64,000 nucleotides of DNA. Origin: Halobaculum halobium (lineage in GTDB: Archaea; Halobacteriota; Halobacteria; Halobacteriales; Haloferacaceae). A program made the position numbers and the translations under genes. Below the pieces are notes generated by a model. That model saw nothing but the letters and a program-made list of their open reading frames with translations, was not told the DNA's origin and made no database searches. Below, piece by piece: positions 53,703 to 63,337 of this stretch (position 1 is the stretch's first letter; each line of letters begins with the position of its first letter). Location of the stretch: positions 2,046,001-2,110,000 of the forward strand of contig NZ_CP126158.1 in assembly GCF_030127145.1 (NCBI RefSeq), in the 5' to 3' direction.

Positions 53703-54692
53703 TCAGTTTCGAAGAATCCGCACGTCCAGACAGACGTTGAGCTCGTGTGGCGCGTACGACCGCACTTCTCGCCTCGTCAGCACCTCCACCTCGTAGCCCG
53801 CGGGCTCGGCGATTTCCCGAATCGCGCGCTCGCTGGGTCCGAACGGGTCGTCCTCGTGGGCCATGTCGTACAGGTGGAGCACGCAGTCGTCGCCCGCGAG
53901 CCGAACCGCGGTGTCGAGGAACTCGTCGGCGCTGTGCGGGAGGTTCATCACGACCCGGTCGGCCCAGCCGTCGTAGTCGGCGGTCGTCTCGCGAACGTCG
54001 CCCTCCAGCGCGGTGACGCGATCGGCGACGCCGTTGCGCTCGGCGTTCGCTCGGAGGTAGTCGATCGCGGCGGGGTTCACGTCGCAGGCGAGCACCTCGG
54101 CGCCGCGGGCGGCCATCGGCACCGCGAAGGGACCCACGCCCGCGAACATGTCGACGACGCGCTCGCCCGACTCCACCTGCTCGACGACGCGGTGGCGCTC
54201 GGTGGCGAGCCGGGGCGAGAAGTACACCTCGGCGACGTCGAGGGCGAACTCGTGGCCGTACTCGCGGTGGACCGTCTCGGTGTGCTCCCCGTACAGCACG
54301 TCCCACTCGCGGACGCGGAACTCGCCGGCGACCTTCGAGGCGCGGTTCACGACCGTCTCGCAGGGAACGTCCGACTCGACGATCGCGTCGGCGATCGCCC
54401 GTGCGCGTTCGGCGTCGTCCTCGTCGAGGATGACGATGTCGCCGAGGCGCCCGTAGGAGGGTTCGAATCCGAGGACCTCCGCGGGCGGGGTGGGGCCGTC
54501 GCGCTCGGCGGTCTCGCGCTCGACGACCGCGTAGCCGGCGTCGCGGGCGACGGCGGCGTCGACGACGGGGAGGAAGATGTCGCCGTCGTCGACCGCGATC
54601 TCGCGGTCGCCGTCGAGCAGGTCGCGCTCGGCGAGCGCCTGTCTCGTTCCCTCGCCCTCGCTGACGGGGACGCGGACGCACGGCGTGGTCAT
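53703..54692 (-). CDS. trm5: tRNA (guanine-N1)-methyltransferase Trm5 family
   Basis: A 329-aa protein. The N-terminal D1-like domain has TPCVRVPVSEGEGTRQALAE and GFEPSYGRLGDIVILDED. The middle has REYGHEFALDVAEVYFSPRL (the R/Y-FSPRL signature), then the SAM domain with VVDMFAGVGPFAVPMAARGA, VLACDVNPAAIDYLRANAER and VVMNLPHSADEFLD, where NLP binds the guanine. Archaeal Trm5 methylates G37 of tRNAs, preventing frameshifts. The C-terminal YAPHELNVCLDVRI is typical. It lies 30 bp downstream of cbiP on the same strand, probably by chance. Confidence 0.94.
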   Translation of the reverse strand: MTTPCVRVPVSEGEGTRQALAERDLLDGDREIAVDDGDIFLPVVDAAVARDAGYAVVERETAERDGPTPPAEVLGFEPSYGRLGDIVILDEDDAERARAIADAIVESDVPCETVVNRASKVAGEFRVREWDVLYGEHTETVHREYGHEFALDVAEVYFSPRLATERHRVVEQVESGERVVDMFAGVGPFAVPMAARGAEVLACDVNPAAIDYLRANAERNGVADRVTALEGDVRETTADYDGWADRVVMNLPHSADEFLDTAVRLAGDDCVLHLYDMAHEDDPFGPSERAIREIAEPAGYEVEVLTRREVRSYAPHELNVCLDVRILRN

Positions 54693-54722
54693 ACCCGCCC
54701 TCGCCCGCCCGCGCGAAAAGGG

Positions 54723-56387
54723 CTACCGGTCCGCGCTCGGAGGCGCCTCACCGCTCGGATCCAGCTTGTGCTCCACCTCACCCGCGAACAGCGCCGACAC
54801 CTCGAGGCCGCCGACGAGCGACGCGGCCGCCTCGTACGGGTCTCCCGCGTCCCCGGCGACCGCTGGACGCCCGCGCCCCGCGTGCGCGAAGACGGCGTCG
54901 ACGAACGCCTCCCGCACGGTGTCGGTCGCGAACACGTCGTGGAGGTACGTGCCGACGACGTCGCCGACGGCGGCGCTCCCCGGTTCCAGCGGGGTCTCGA
55001 CGGCCGCGGACTCGAGCGGCGCTGTCCGCCCCATGTGGATCTCGTACCCGGATACGGTCCCGGTCACGCCCGCGAGCGGGCCCGCACCGTCGACTGTGAC
55101 GGTCGTCTGGCGCACGCGCTTGTCCTCGCTGAAGCGCGTCTCGACGGGGAGGAGGCCCACCCCTTGGACCACGTCCGCGTCGCCGGTGCCCTCCACGGCG
55201 GCGTTCGTGATCCGCTCGCCGAGCAGCTGGTAGCCGCCGCAGATCCCGATTATGGGGCCGTCGAACGTCCGAATCTCCTCGTCGAACCCCGCATCCCGAA
55301 GCGCCAGCAGGTCGTCGACGGTGTTCTTCGTGCCCGGGAGCACCACCGCGTCCGCGCAAGTGTCCGCGCCGACCTCCGCGTCCGCGCCAGCGAGGCCGGC
55401 GTCGAGGGGGACGTACGCCACCCGGACGCCGGGTGTGCGCGCGAGCGGGTCGAGATCCGAGAAGTTCGACACGCGCGGGAGCCGGGGCACCGCGACAGTC
55501 ACCGCGGCCGCGTCCGCGACGCCGTCGTCGTCGCCGACGACCGCACGCGAGTCCCGGTCAGGGAGGGCGACGCTGTCCTCCTCGGGCAGCCCCGGGTCGT
55601 CGTACGGGAGCACCGCGGAGACGGGCACGCCGGTCCGCGATTCCAACTCCTCGATCCCCGGGTCGAGGAGGGAGGCGTCGCCGCGGAACTTCGTGATCAC
55701 CGTGCCGGCGACGCGTTCCCGGAGGTCGTCGGGCATGAGCTCCAGCGTCCCGTAGAGGCTGGCGAACACGCCGCCGCGCTCGATGTCGCCCAGCAGGAGG
55801 ATCGACGCGTCCGCGAACCGTGCGGTCTCGACGTTCGCCAGATCGCGGTCGTGGAGGTTGATCTCCGCGATCGAACCGGCGCCCTCGGCGACGATCACGT
55901 CGTGTTCGGTCGCGAGCCGCTCGTACGCGTCGCGAGCGGCCGTTCGCGCCCGCTCCCAGTGGTCGTCGTAGTAGGCGCCCGCCTCGTAGTGGCCGACCGC
56001 CTCGCCGTCGATCACGAGCTGGCTCTCCCCCTCGCCCCGAGGTTTGAGGAGCACGGGATTCGTGTCCGTCGTCGGCGTGACCCGGGCTGCGCGGGCCTGC
56101 ACGAACTGCGAGACGCCGATCTCCCCCCACTTGCCCGCGGGCGTGAGCGCGGCGCGGGCGTTGTTGCTCATGTTCTGCGCCTTGAACGGCGCGACCGAGA
56201 CGCCGGCATCGGCGAGACGGCGGCACAGCCCCGCGACGACTGTGCTCTTGCCGACGTGGCTCGCCGTTCCGGCGACGAGGAGGGTGGCTGCGCCGTCGCC
56301 GGTGTGCTGGCCGTCACCGGCCGCCTGCTGGCCGTCATCGGCCACCTCGTCGTCGCCGTCGGCGCTCGTGCGCTCGCCCCCGCCCAT
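54723..56387 (-). CDS. cbiP: Cobyric acid synthase
   Basis: 554 aa from the ATG at 56387 ([20 protein letters not shown]). After an acidic ~30-residue extension it has [20 protein letters not shown] (P-loop-like), [40 protein letters not shown] and the C-terminal glutaminase with [17 protein letters not shown] (catalytic Cys). CbiP amidates adenosylcobyrinic a,c-diamide at four side chains with glutamine and ATP. Its ATG overlaps the cobO stop (TGATG). Compared with bacteria it has extra inserts of halophilic type. Confidence 0.95.
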   Translation of the reverse strand: MGGGERTSADGDDEVADDGQQAAGDGQHTGDGAATLLVAGTASHVGKSTVVAGLCRRLADAGVSVAPFKAQNMSNNARAALTPAGKWGEIGVSQFVQARAARVTPTTDTNPVLLKPRGEGESQLVIDGEAVGHYEAGAYYDDHWERARTAARDAYERLATEHDVIVAEGAGSIAEINLHDRDLANVETARFADASILLLGDIERGGVFASLYGTLELMPDDLRERVAGTVITKFRGDASLLDPGIEELESRTGVPVSAVLPYDDPGLPEEDSVALPDRDSRAVVGDDDGVADAAAVTVAVPRLPRVSNFSDLDPLARTPGVRVAYVPLDAGLAGADAEVGADTCADAVVLPGTKNTVDDLLALRDAGFDEEIRTFDGPIIGICGGYQLLGERITNAAVEGTGDADVVQGVGLLPVETRFSEDKRVRQTTVTVDGAGPLAGVTGTVSGYEIHMGRTAPLESAAVETPLEPGSAAVGDVVGTYLHDVFATDTVREAFVDAVFAHAGRGRPAVAGDAGDPYEAAASLVGGLEVSALFAGEVEHKLDPSGEAPPSADR

Positions 56388-57121
56388 CAGTACTCGGTTC
56401 CCTTGCGGGCGCGGTGGCCATCGTCGAAGGGGTGTTTCACCTTGCGGACGTTCGTGATCAGGTCGGATACCTCCCGGAGGTAGTCGGGCTCCTCGTGGCC
56501 GCCCGTGAGGACGAGTTCGAGCGCGTCGGGTTTCGACTCGACCAGACCGACGAGGTCGTCGGGGTCGACGAGCCCGCGGTTGGCGGCGTACACGACCTCG
56601 TCGAGGACGAGCATGTGCGCGCCCGCCTCGGGGTCGCCCTCGAGGTCGAGCGGCGCGGTCAGGTCGGCGTCGGCCCACCCGTCGACTAGTTCGCGGGCGC
56701 GCTCGAACCCCGCGGCGGCGCGGGCGGCGTGGTCGTCCTCGTCGGTGCCGTCCGCCATCGCGTGCCAGCCGTAGTGGCCGGAGTTCTCGTAGCTGATCCC
56801 CGGGATCGCGGCGATCGCGTTGTACTCGCCGCGCACGTCCTCGACGCTGTCGGCGCCGCCCTTCATGAACTGGAGCAGGTGAACCCGGTAGCCGTGGCCG
56901 GCGGCCCGGAACGCCATCCCCAGCGCGGCCGTCGTCTTCCCCTTCCCGTCGCCCCACCACGTCTGCACGAGGCCGAACTCATCGGGCGCGGCGGGCTCGA
57001 TGTCGCGGGCGGCCGGGGTGACGCCCTTTCCCGGGGTTCGGGCGCGCGGGTCCTCGGCGGCGTCGTCGCTCGGTCGGTCGTCGGTTCGGTGCTCGTCGTC
57101 GGTGGCGTTCGTGTCGGTCAT
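56387..57121 (-). CDS. cobO: Cob(I)alamin adenosyltransferase (CobA/CobO type)
   Basis: 244 aa from the ATG at 57121 ([19 protein letters not shown]). After an acidic 50-residue tail comes [20 protein letters not shown] (P-loop 57-64), [40 protein letters not shown] and [20 protein letters not shown], all typical of CobA/CobO. It adenosylates cobinamide or cobyric acid before amidation. It follows cbiZ after a 58-bp gap, the largest in this operon, and is coupled with cbiP. Confidence 0.94.
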   Translation of the reverse strand: MTDTNATDDEHRTDDRPSDDAAEDPRARTPGKGVTPAARDIEPAAPDEFGLVQTWWGDGKGKTTAALGMAFRAAGHGYRVHLLQFMKGGADSVEDVRGEYNAIAAIPGISYENSGHYGWHAMADGTDEDDHAARAAAGFERARELVDGWADADLTAPLDLEGDPEAGAHMLVLDEVVYAANRGLVDPDDLVGLVESKPDALELVLTGGHEEPDYLREVSDLITNVRKVKHPFDDGHRARKGTEY

Positions 57122-57179
57122 GGGTTGCTCCTCGGAACTGGATCGGCAAACGGGTGTGGATCGCAACGCTGGCGCTCGG

Positions 57180-57932
57180 TCACGGCTCGCCGACCTCCGT
57201 CTCGCGGTCGGTGACGACGCCGTATTTCGCGTCGGCGACCGAGTCGGGCAGCGCCACGTCGCCGACGGCGTACCGCGAGTCGAGGCTCGCGCGGACGGCG
57301 TCGCGGACGCACGCTCGTGCGGCGCTCCCGACGGGCGTCGCGCTCCCGGAGAAGGCGGCCGGCTCGCCGTCGCGGGCGCTTCCGGCGACCACCGCGTCGG
57401 TCGTCGTGCCCGGAAAGCCCGTCGCGGCCAGCAGCGTCGCGGCCTTCGCCTCGGCGGCGACCGCGACGAGGTTGGCGAGCGCGCCGTCGTCGAGCAAGCG
57501 GTCGGTCCACACGAGGACGTTCACCGTCCCGCGACCGGGACGATCCGGCGCGTCGACGGCGTTCGACTCGCTCGCCCGGCCGGCGCCGCTCGCGACCGCC
57601 TCGGGAGCGTCCATCGGCAGCGCCGCGGGGTTCGACACGCCCGCGGTCGCGACCGCGACGACCGAGCCGGAGCGCGCCACTCGCGCGTGGCGCATGTCGA
57701 CGCCGGTGAGCAGCGCCGGACCAGTGCGCTCCTCCGCGCCGGTGAACCCGGCGTCCGCGAGCCGCTCCGTCACGTACGCGTCGAGGTCGGTGCGCTCCCA
57801 TCCCTCGGGGACGGAGACGTTGAACGCCGCCGGCGCGTCGGCGAACCCGCCGGCCCAGCCCGTCGAGAGCCAGCGCGTGTCCGGTCGGCGCAGGCGGAGC
57901 ACGCCGTCAGCGACGACGGTCTCAACGGTCAC
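57180..57932 (-). CDS. cbiZ: Adenosylcobinamide amidohydrolase
   Basis: 250 aa from GTG at 57932 (VTVETVVADGVLRLRRPDTR), 11 bp inside the end of cobD. It has WLSTGWAGGFADAPAAFNVS, LTGVDMRHARVARSGSVVAV and the characteristic LLAATGFPGTTTDAVVAGSA, then KYGVVTDRETEVGEP. CbiZ cuts the aminopropanol side chain of cobinamide so that salvaged precursors can enter as cobyric acid. Its presence with cobD, cobY and cbiB is the archaeal salvage set first studied in Halobacterium and Methanosarcina. Confidence 0.92.
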   Translation of the reverse strand: MTVETVVADGVLRLRRPDTRWLSTGWAGGFADAPAAFNVSVPEGWERTDLDAYVTERLADAGFTGAEERTGPALLTGVDMRHARVARSGSVVAVATAGVSNPAALPMDAPEAVASGAGRASESNAVDAPDRPGRGTVNVLVWTDRLLDDGALANLVAVAAEAKAATLLAATGFPGTTTDAVVAGSARDGEPAAFSGSATPVGSAARACVRDAVRASLDSRYAVGDVALPDSVADAKYGVVTDRETEVGEP

Positions 57933-58935
57933 GCAGCACCTCCAGCAGGCGGTCGTTCGCCGCGCGCGTTCGGACCGCCACGCGGACGTGGTTGTCGAGC
58001 CCGCGGAACGTCGTCGCGTCGCGAACCGCGATCCCGGCCTCGGCGGCGCCGGCGACGACGGCGTCGACGCCGCGGTCGCCCACGTCGAGCAGAACGAACG
58101 GGGCATCCGAGGGGTGGACGGCATACCCCGCGTCGGTCAGCCCCTCGCGCATGCGCTCGCGCTCGGCGGCGACGCGCTCGCGGGTCTCGGCGACGAACTC
58201 GCCCTGGCGCATGCAGTGGGCACCGGTCGCAAGTGCGGGCGCCCCGAGGTTCCAGGTCCGCCGAGCGTTCGCCAGCGCCTCGCGCCACGCGCCGGTCGCG
58301 ACGGCGAAACCCGCGCGGATCCCGGGCAGCCCGAACAGCTTCGTCAGCGACCGCGCGACGACGACGCCCGGCTCGCCCGCGAGGGAGGGCCGGTCGGTGA
58401 ATCCCAGGAACGCCTCGTCGACCAACAGCGGCGTCCCGGCCGCCCGACACCGGGCGGCCAGCGTTCGCAACTTCTCGTCCGGGTAGGCGTTCCCGGTGGG
58501 GTTGTTTGGGTTGCAGACGATCACGAGCGCGTGCGCTGCGGGGTCCGCGTCGGCGATCTCCGCCTGCGGGACGAACACCGGCTCGCCGTCCTGGAGGCGG
58601 ACCTCCCGAGCGTACTCCCCGAAGCTCGGAGACGGAATCGCGACCGAGTCGCCGGGATCGACCGCGAGGTCGATCACGAGTCGGATCGCCGCCAGCCCGC
58701 CGGGGGTCGAGATCACCGCTTCGGGGTCACAGCCGACGTACTCGGCGGCCGCCCGGCGGTACTCGGCGGGCGGTTCTCGTGGGTACGTCCCTGCCGCCTC
58801 GAAGGCGTCGCGGTACGCTGCCTCGGTCCCCTCGGGGACGTGCGGGTTCGTGTTCGCGCTGAAGTCCAGCACGTCGGGGTCGTCGCTGCTGCCGTGGGGC
58901 GTGCGTTGGGTGTCGCGTGCGGTGTCGAAGTTCAT
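57922..58935 (-). CDS. cobD: Threonine-phosphate decarboxylase-like (CobD) PLP enzyme
   Basis: A 337-aa class I aminotransferase-fold protein. It has LDFSANTNPHVPEGTEAAYR, ISTPGGLAAIRLVIDLAVD, VCNPNNPTGNAYPDEKL and SLTKLFGLPGIRAGFAVA with the PLP Lys. It makes (R)-1-amino-2-propanol phosphate from threonine phosphate for the cobalamin linker. HisC-like histidinol-phosphate aminotransferase is the alternative, but position between cobY and cbiZ decides for CobD. Its ATG overlaps the cobY stop (ATGA). Confidence 0.9.
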   Translation of the reverse strand: MNFDTARDTQRTPHGSSDDPDVLDFSANTNPHVPEGTEAAYRDAFEAAGTYPREPPAEYRRAAAEYVGCDPEAVISTPGGLAAIRLVIDLAVDPGDSVAIPSPSFGEYAREVRLQDGEPVFVPQAEIADADPAAHALVIVCNPNNPTGNAYPDEKLRTLAARCRAAGTPLLVDEAFLGFTDRPSLAGEPGVVVARSLTKLFGLPGIRAGFAVATGAWREALANARRTWNLGAPALATGAHCMRQGEFVAETRERVAAERERMREGLTDAGYAVHPSDAPFVLLDVGDRGVDAVVAGAAEAGIAVRDATTFRGLDNHVRVAVRTRAANDRLLEVLRDR

Positions 58936-59611
58936 GACTGGCTTCCGTGATCGGTGTCGGTCTCGGTTCGCTCGCGCCGCCGCAACAGCGCCTCGGCGAC
59001 GCGCAGGTCGCGCGGCCGGTTCGTGTTCACGGCGAGGCGCTCGTCGTCGACGACGATCGAACGCTCGTCTCCGTACTCGCTCTCGCCGTCGTCGACGCCG
59101 ACGACGTTCAGTCCGGTCGGCGCAACCGTCCTGCCGTCCACCATCGTCGTCGTCCCGTCGTCGACGCTGACGCCCACATCGCGCTTCAACTCGACGGGAA
59201 CGTACACCGACAGCGACGCGTCGCCGGCGGCGTCGATCGCGCGGTCGACGGCTCCGGCCGACAGCAACGGGATGTCCGCGGCGACCGTGAGCACCGGCCG
59301 CTCGACCCGCTCCAGCGCGTAGCCCAGGTCGGCCACGTAGCCGTCGCCCGGGGCGTCGAGGATCGAGACGCCGGCAGTCGCGTCGTCGGCGTCGTCGGGG
59401 CCTCGCTCCGCTCGCCGCGGAGGTGCTCGCGCGTCGCAGGCGCGTTCGGGGAGACGACCGCGTGGATGCGGTCGACTCGGCTCCCCACGAGCGCCGCGAG
59501 CACGCGGTCGATCATGGGTTCCCCGCCGACCGAGACCAGCGGCTTCTCCGTGTCCTCGCCGACTCGCCCGAGGCGGGTGCCGCGCCCGCCGCACATCACG
59601 AGAGCGTCCAC
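58932..59611 (-). CDS. cobY: Adenosylcobinamide-phosphate guanylyltransferase, frameshifted in this sequence
   Basis: The N-terminal part from GTG at 59611 (VDALVMCGGRGTRLGRVGED, then TEKPLVSVGGEPMIDRVLAA) is in one frame up to REHLRGERSEAP, and the rest (DDADDATAGVSILDAPGDGY...LTVAADIPLLSAGA) is in the -1 frame. One base more in the GGGG run at 59397-59400 (CCCC on the coding strand) would give an uninterrupted 226-aa CobY; 680 bases plus one is a multiple of three. CobY is the archaeal enzyme that activates cobinamide phosphate with GTP. The homopolymer context makes a sequencing error as likely as a real mutation. It overlaps cobS by 16 bp. Confidence 0.85.
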
Positions 59612-60399
59612 GCGATCACCCCCACGTGGAGCCCGACGACGCGGGCGACCTCGTTCGTCGCGCCGAGCACGTCGCCGCTGACGCCGCCGAGCCGAGCCCT
59701 CGCCCACCACAGCGCAGCTGCGGCGACGACGCCGGCGGCGGCGAGGACGGCGAGGCCGGGCGCGAGCGCGGGCCACCCGACGAACGCGACGGGCGCGGCG
59801 ACGACACCGACCCCGAGCAGCGAGCGCGGGCCGGACTCGGCGGTCAGCGCGGACCCGAGGCCCTCGTGGGCGGCGTCGCCGAGACACACCAGCGTCGCCG
59901 TCGCCGCCTTCGCGGCCACCTCGGCGGCGACCACGAGTCCGACGGCGGCGACGGGGAGGTTAGGGGCGAGCCGCGCGAGATCGACCAGCAGCAGGGCCGC
60001 CGCAGCGAGTCCGAGGACGACCACTCCGAGCGCCAGCGCGCCGCCGACGCCGACGGCGCTGTCTTTCAGTACTTCGCGCCGACGCTCGGCGTCGCCGTGG
60101 ACCACCGCGGCGTCGCCCAGGTCGGCCACCCCGTCGAGGTGGGTGATCCCGGTGACCGTGTACAGCCACGCGACGAACAGCACCGCGACCGTCTCGCTCG
60201 GGACGGCGGCGGCGCGGGCGGGGGCGGCGGCGATCGCCGCGATCGGCAGCGCCAGCAGCGCGCCGATCACGTAGCCGGCGGCCGGGATCGCCGCCGGGGT
60301 TCGACGGAACGCCTCCCAGTTAGCCTCGCTGTGGCCGACCGGAACGCGCGAGAGGAAGCCCAGCGCGCCGCGCAGGGCCGCGAGCGGGGCCGGAGTCAC
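59596..60399 (-). CDS. cobS: Cobalamin synthase (adenosylcobinamide-GDP ribazoletransferase)
   Basis: 267 aa from GTG at 60399 (VTPAPLAALRGALGFLSRVP). It has six to seven membrane helices, the family signature THLDGVADLGDAAVVHGDAE then RRREVLKDSAVGVGGALALG (metal-binding Asp residues), and the terminal GATNEVARVVGLHVGVIAW. CobS joins alpha-ribazole (phosphate) to adenosylcobinamide-GDP in the membrane. GTG overlaps the cbiB stop (GTGA) and its end overlaps cobY. Confidence 0.92.
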   Translation of the reverse strand: MTPAPLAALRGALGFLSRVPVGHSEANWEAFRRTPAAIPAAGYVIGALLALPIAAIAAAPARAAAVPSETVAVLFVAWLYTVTGITHLDGVADLGDAAVVHGDAERRREVLKDSAVGVGGALALGVVVLGLAAAALLLVDLARLAPNLPVAAVGLVVAAEVAAKAATATLVCLGDAAHEGLGSALTAESGPRSLLGVGVVAAPVAFVGWPALAPGLAVLAAAGVVAAAALWWARARLGGVSGDVLGATNEVARVVGLHVGVIAWTLS

Positions 60400-61315
60400 G
60401 CCCCCGCCCCCGCGGCCGTCGCCGCGATCGCTCCGGCGAGCAGGAACGCCAGCGCACCGGCGATCGCGACCGCTCGGACGCCGGCTCGCCCCTCGGCGAG
60501 CGAGGGCAACGCGGCGTCGGGGTTCAGCGCGTACGCGCCGGGCTTTTCGAGCCGGACCCCGAGGGCGGCGGCCGCGGTCGCCATCGGCCACCCCGAGTTG
60601 GGGGAGGCGGGGACGCGAGCCCACCGCCGGGCGTCGAGGAGCGATCCGGGCGAGCCGGCCGCGACGGCGAGCAACACGGCCGACACGCGGGCGGGCACCC
60701 ACATAACCGCGTCGTCGAGGCGGGCGCTGGCGGCGCCGACCGACTTGTCCGGGTAGCCGAGCATCGAGTCGAGCGTGTTCACGCCCTTCACCCACGCGGC
60801 GGCGGCGACGCCGACCGCGAGCGACGCCTGCGCGCCGACCGCGAACCACAGCAGGGGCGCGACGAGCCCATCCGCGAGGTTCTCTGCGGCGCTCTCGACG
60901 CCGGCGCTGCGGATCTCCGCGGGCGACAGCGACGACGTGTCCCGACCGACGAGCGCGATCGCCGACGCCCGTGCCGCCTCGGCGTCGCGTTCGGTCGCCT
61001 CGATCACCTCGCTCGCGACGGCGACGAGCATCCGCAGGCTCGTGAGCGAGAACAGCGCGAGGCCGGCGGCGACGCTCCCCGCGAGGGCGCCCACGCTCCC
61101 CGTGCCGGCGACGACCCCCACGCGACCGCCGCGAACGCCAGCGGGAGGACGACCGCGACGGCGACGCCGACGGCCCGCGGCCGGGCCCACTCGCGGTCGA
61201 CGCGACCGACGACGCCCCCGAACAGCGCGATCGGGTGGGCGCGACCGGGCGGCTCCGCGAACGCCGCGTCGAGCGCGGCCGCCAGCCCGACGGCCGCGAG
61301 CGCGGTCAGTCCCAT
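60396..61315 (-). CDS. cbiB: Adenosylcobinamide-phosphate synthase CbiB, frameshifted in this sequence
   Basis: It begins MGLTALAAVGLAAALDAAFA with EPPGRAHPIALFGGVVGRVD and LPLAFAAVAWG in one frame, and continues as VVAGTGSVGALAGS...TSLRMLVAVASEVIEATERD, SLSPAEIRSAGVESAAENLA and WVKGVNTLDSMLGYPDKSVG in the next. One extra base in the CCCCC run at 61115-61119 (GGGGG coding) restores a 306-aa CbiB; the span is 920 bases, one short of a multiple of three. CbiB attaches aminopropanol phosphate to cobyric acid. The homopolymer suggests a sequencing artefact, as for cobY. Confidence 0.87.
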
Positions 61316-62019
61316 CGCTCCGCGACGACCGCGGGGAGCTCCCGAAGCGACGCCGCCGCTGTACCGACCTGAACGAAGTAGCCGCCGGCGGCAGTCACGC
61401 CGCCGTCCGTCTCCGCGTCGTCGCCGACGTGGAGCAGGCGGTCGACCGGGACGCCGAGGTCGTCGGCGACCGCCTCGAACGCCCGCGCGTCGGGCTTGCG
61501 CCACCCGCGGTCGACGCTCGCGACCACGGCGTCGAACGCGTCCGGATCGAGGGCCGACCGCGCCAGCGTCCGCCCGAGGAGCCCGGAGACGCTGCAGTTC
61601 GAGTAGACGCCGACGGGGTACTCCGCCGCGAGCGTCGCGACCGCCTCGGCGGCGCCCGGGCGCGTCTCGACCGGTCGGTCGAACGCCGCGCGAACGGCGG
61701 CAGCGGCGTCGTCGACGAACGCCCGCGGCTCGTGCTCGGATGAGCGACTCGCGAGCGCCGCCGAGACGTGGTGGTGCAACGGCCGCTCGACGCCCTCCGC
61801 GTACTCCAGGTGCACCTCCGCGTACGCGTCGGCCCAGTCGTCCGGGACGGAGACGCCGCAGTCGCGGAGTTCGGCGGCGACGCCGGCGGCCGGGTCGGCC
61901 GGCCGCTCGACGGACACGAGCGTCCCGAACAGGTCGAACGAGACGGCCGCGACGGGAGACGCCTCCTTGCCTGCGCGGGCGTCGGGTCCACCGGTCTCAC
62001 GTCCGTCGCGACGCGCCAT
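61306..62019 (-). CDS. HAD-superfamily hydrolase in the cobalamin operon
   Basis: A 237-aa HAD phosphatase. It has VAAVSFDLFGTLVSVERPAD (DxFGT, nucleophile Asp), VGVYSNCSVSGLLGRTLARS (motif II Ser/Asn), DRGWRKPDARAFEAVADDLG (motif III Lys) and LLHVGDDAETDGGVTAAGGY (motif IV GDD...D). The C1-type helical cap follows motif I. It lies between cbiA (1-bp gap) and cbiB (10-bp overlap), so it is surely co-translated with them. It is a candidate for a phosphatase of the pathway, for example for alpha-ribazole-5'-phosphate or cobalamin-5'-phosphate, a step for which I see no CobC or CobZ here. Confidence 0.82.
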   Translation of the reverse strand: MARRDGRETGGPDARAGKEASPVAAVSFDLFGTLVSVERPADPAAGVAAELRDCGVSVPDDWADAYAEVHLEYAEGVERPLHHHVSAALASRSSEHEPRAFVDDAAAAVRAAFDRPVETRPGAAEAVATLAAEYPVGVYSNCSVSGLLGRTLARSALDPDAFDAVVASVDRGWRKPDARAFEAVADDLGVPVDRLLHVGDDAETDGGVTAAGGYFVQVGTAAASLRELPAVVAERWD

Positions 62020-62020
62020 C

Positions 62021-63337
62021 TCAGATCGCCTCCAGGAACGAGTCGAACGCGCCGCTCTCGGGGTGGACGTGCGCGTACGTGCCGAGCGTGCGGTACTCCG
62101 TCAGGCCGTCCATCCCGTCGGCGATACCGTCGCCGCGGACCACCTCGAAGGCGAAGCGGGCGTCGTCGTCGACCTCCGCCGAGGAGTAGTGGAACTCGTG
62201 GCCGCGGCGGGTCTCGCCCGCACGGGCGGTGAGCGCGTCGTCGCGGGCGCGGAGCTCGACGTGGTCGAGCGCCTGATAGCGGTCGTGCATCCGCACGTCC
62301 GCGGGGAGCACGCCGGCCAGCTCGTGGGTGTCGCCGTCGGCGGTCGTCAGCGTCTCCGAGAGCGCCATCAGTCCGCCGCACTCCCCGAGCACGGAGAGGC
62401 CCTCGCTCGCCCGGTCGCCCAGTTCCGCGAGCGCGTCGCTGTCGGCGAGCGCGGGCGCGTGGAGCTCCGGGTAGCCGCCGGGGAGGTAGACGGCGTCGCA
62501 CTCGGGGAGCGGGTCGCCGCGCGTCGGCGCGAACGTGACCACGTCTGCACCCTCGCGAAGGCGCTCCAGCGTCGCCGGGTAGCGGAACGCGAAGGCGGCG
62601 TCGTCGGCGACCGCGACCCGCGTTCCAGCCGGCGATCCCGAGTCGGTCCCGCCTTCGTGGTCCCGTTCGGGCGGCTGTGGCGGTTCGCGCGCGAGGTCGG
62701 CCAGCGCCTCGGCGTCGAGGCGCTCGGCTGCGGCGTCGAGCGCGTCCGTCGGGAGCGGCGACTCCGCGCCCATGTGGAGGCCGAGGTGGCGGTCGGGGAT
62801 CTCCAGATCCGGGTTCGGTGGGATCCGACCGAAGTAGGCTATCCCCTCGGGCAGCGCCTCGCGGATGCCACGCTCGTGGCGACCGCCGTGAGCGCGCTGG
62901 GCGATCACACCCGCGACCTCGATGTCGCGGTCGGCGTGGGCGGCGTACTCGCGAAAGCCCAGCGCGGTCGCGGCGACGCTCTCCATGCCGGCCTTCGCGT
63001 CGACGACGAGCACGACCGGGAGATCGAGCGCCTCGGCGACCCGGGCCGTGCTGGAGCCGTCGCCGTCGTACAGTCCCATCACGCCCTCAACCACACACAG
63101 GTCGCCCTCGCCGCGGTGGTAGTTCCGCCGAACTCCTCCCTCGCCTTGCAGCCAGGTGTCGAGCGTCCGCGAGGGGACCCCGGCGACGGCCTCGTGGTGG
63201 CTCGGGTCGATGAAGTCCGGTCCCGCCTTGGCCGGTTGGACCGCGTAGCCGGCGGCGTCGAGCGCCCGGATCGCCGCCAGCGTCGCCACGGTCTTCCCGA
63301 CGCCGGAGGCGGTGCCGCCGAGGACGAGCCCCCTCAC
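62021..63337 (-). CDS. cbiA: Cobyrinic acid a,c-diamide synthase
   Basis: A 438-aa protein starting at GTG. It has [20 protein letters not shown] (P-loop-like), [40 protein letters not shown], and a C-terminal glutaminase with [20 protein letters not shown] and [18 protein letters not shown] (catalytic Cys), ending [20 protein letters not shown]. CbiA amidates the a and c side chains of cobyrinate. In the same operon as CbiP it would link ring synthesis (genes elsewhere) to the late steps. Start overlaps the cobT stop (GTGA). Confidence 0.95.
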   Translation of the reverse strand: MRGLVLGGTASGVGKTVATLAAIRALDAAGYAVQPAKAGPDFIDPSHHEAVAGVPSRTLDTWLQGEGGVRRNYHRGEGDLCVVEGVMGLYDGDGSSTARVAEALDLPVVLVVDAKAGMESVAATALGFREYAAHADRDIEVAGVIAQRAHGGRHERGIREALPEGIAYFGRIPPNPDLEIPDRHLGLHMGAESPLPTDALDAAAERLDAEALADLAREPPQPPERDHEGGTDSGSPAGTRVAVADDAAFAFRYPATLERLREGADVVTFAPTRGDPLPECDAVYLPGGYPELHAPALADSDALAELGDRASEGLSVLGECGGLMALSETLTTADGDTHELAGVLPADVRMHDRYQALDHVELRARDDALTARAGETRRGHEFHYSSAEVDDDARFAFEVVRGDGIADGMDGLTEYRTLGTYAHVHPESGAFDSFLEAI

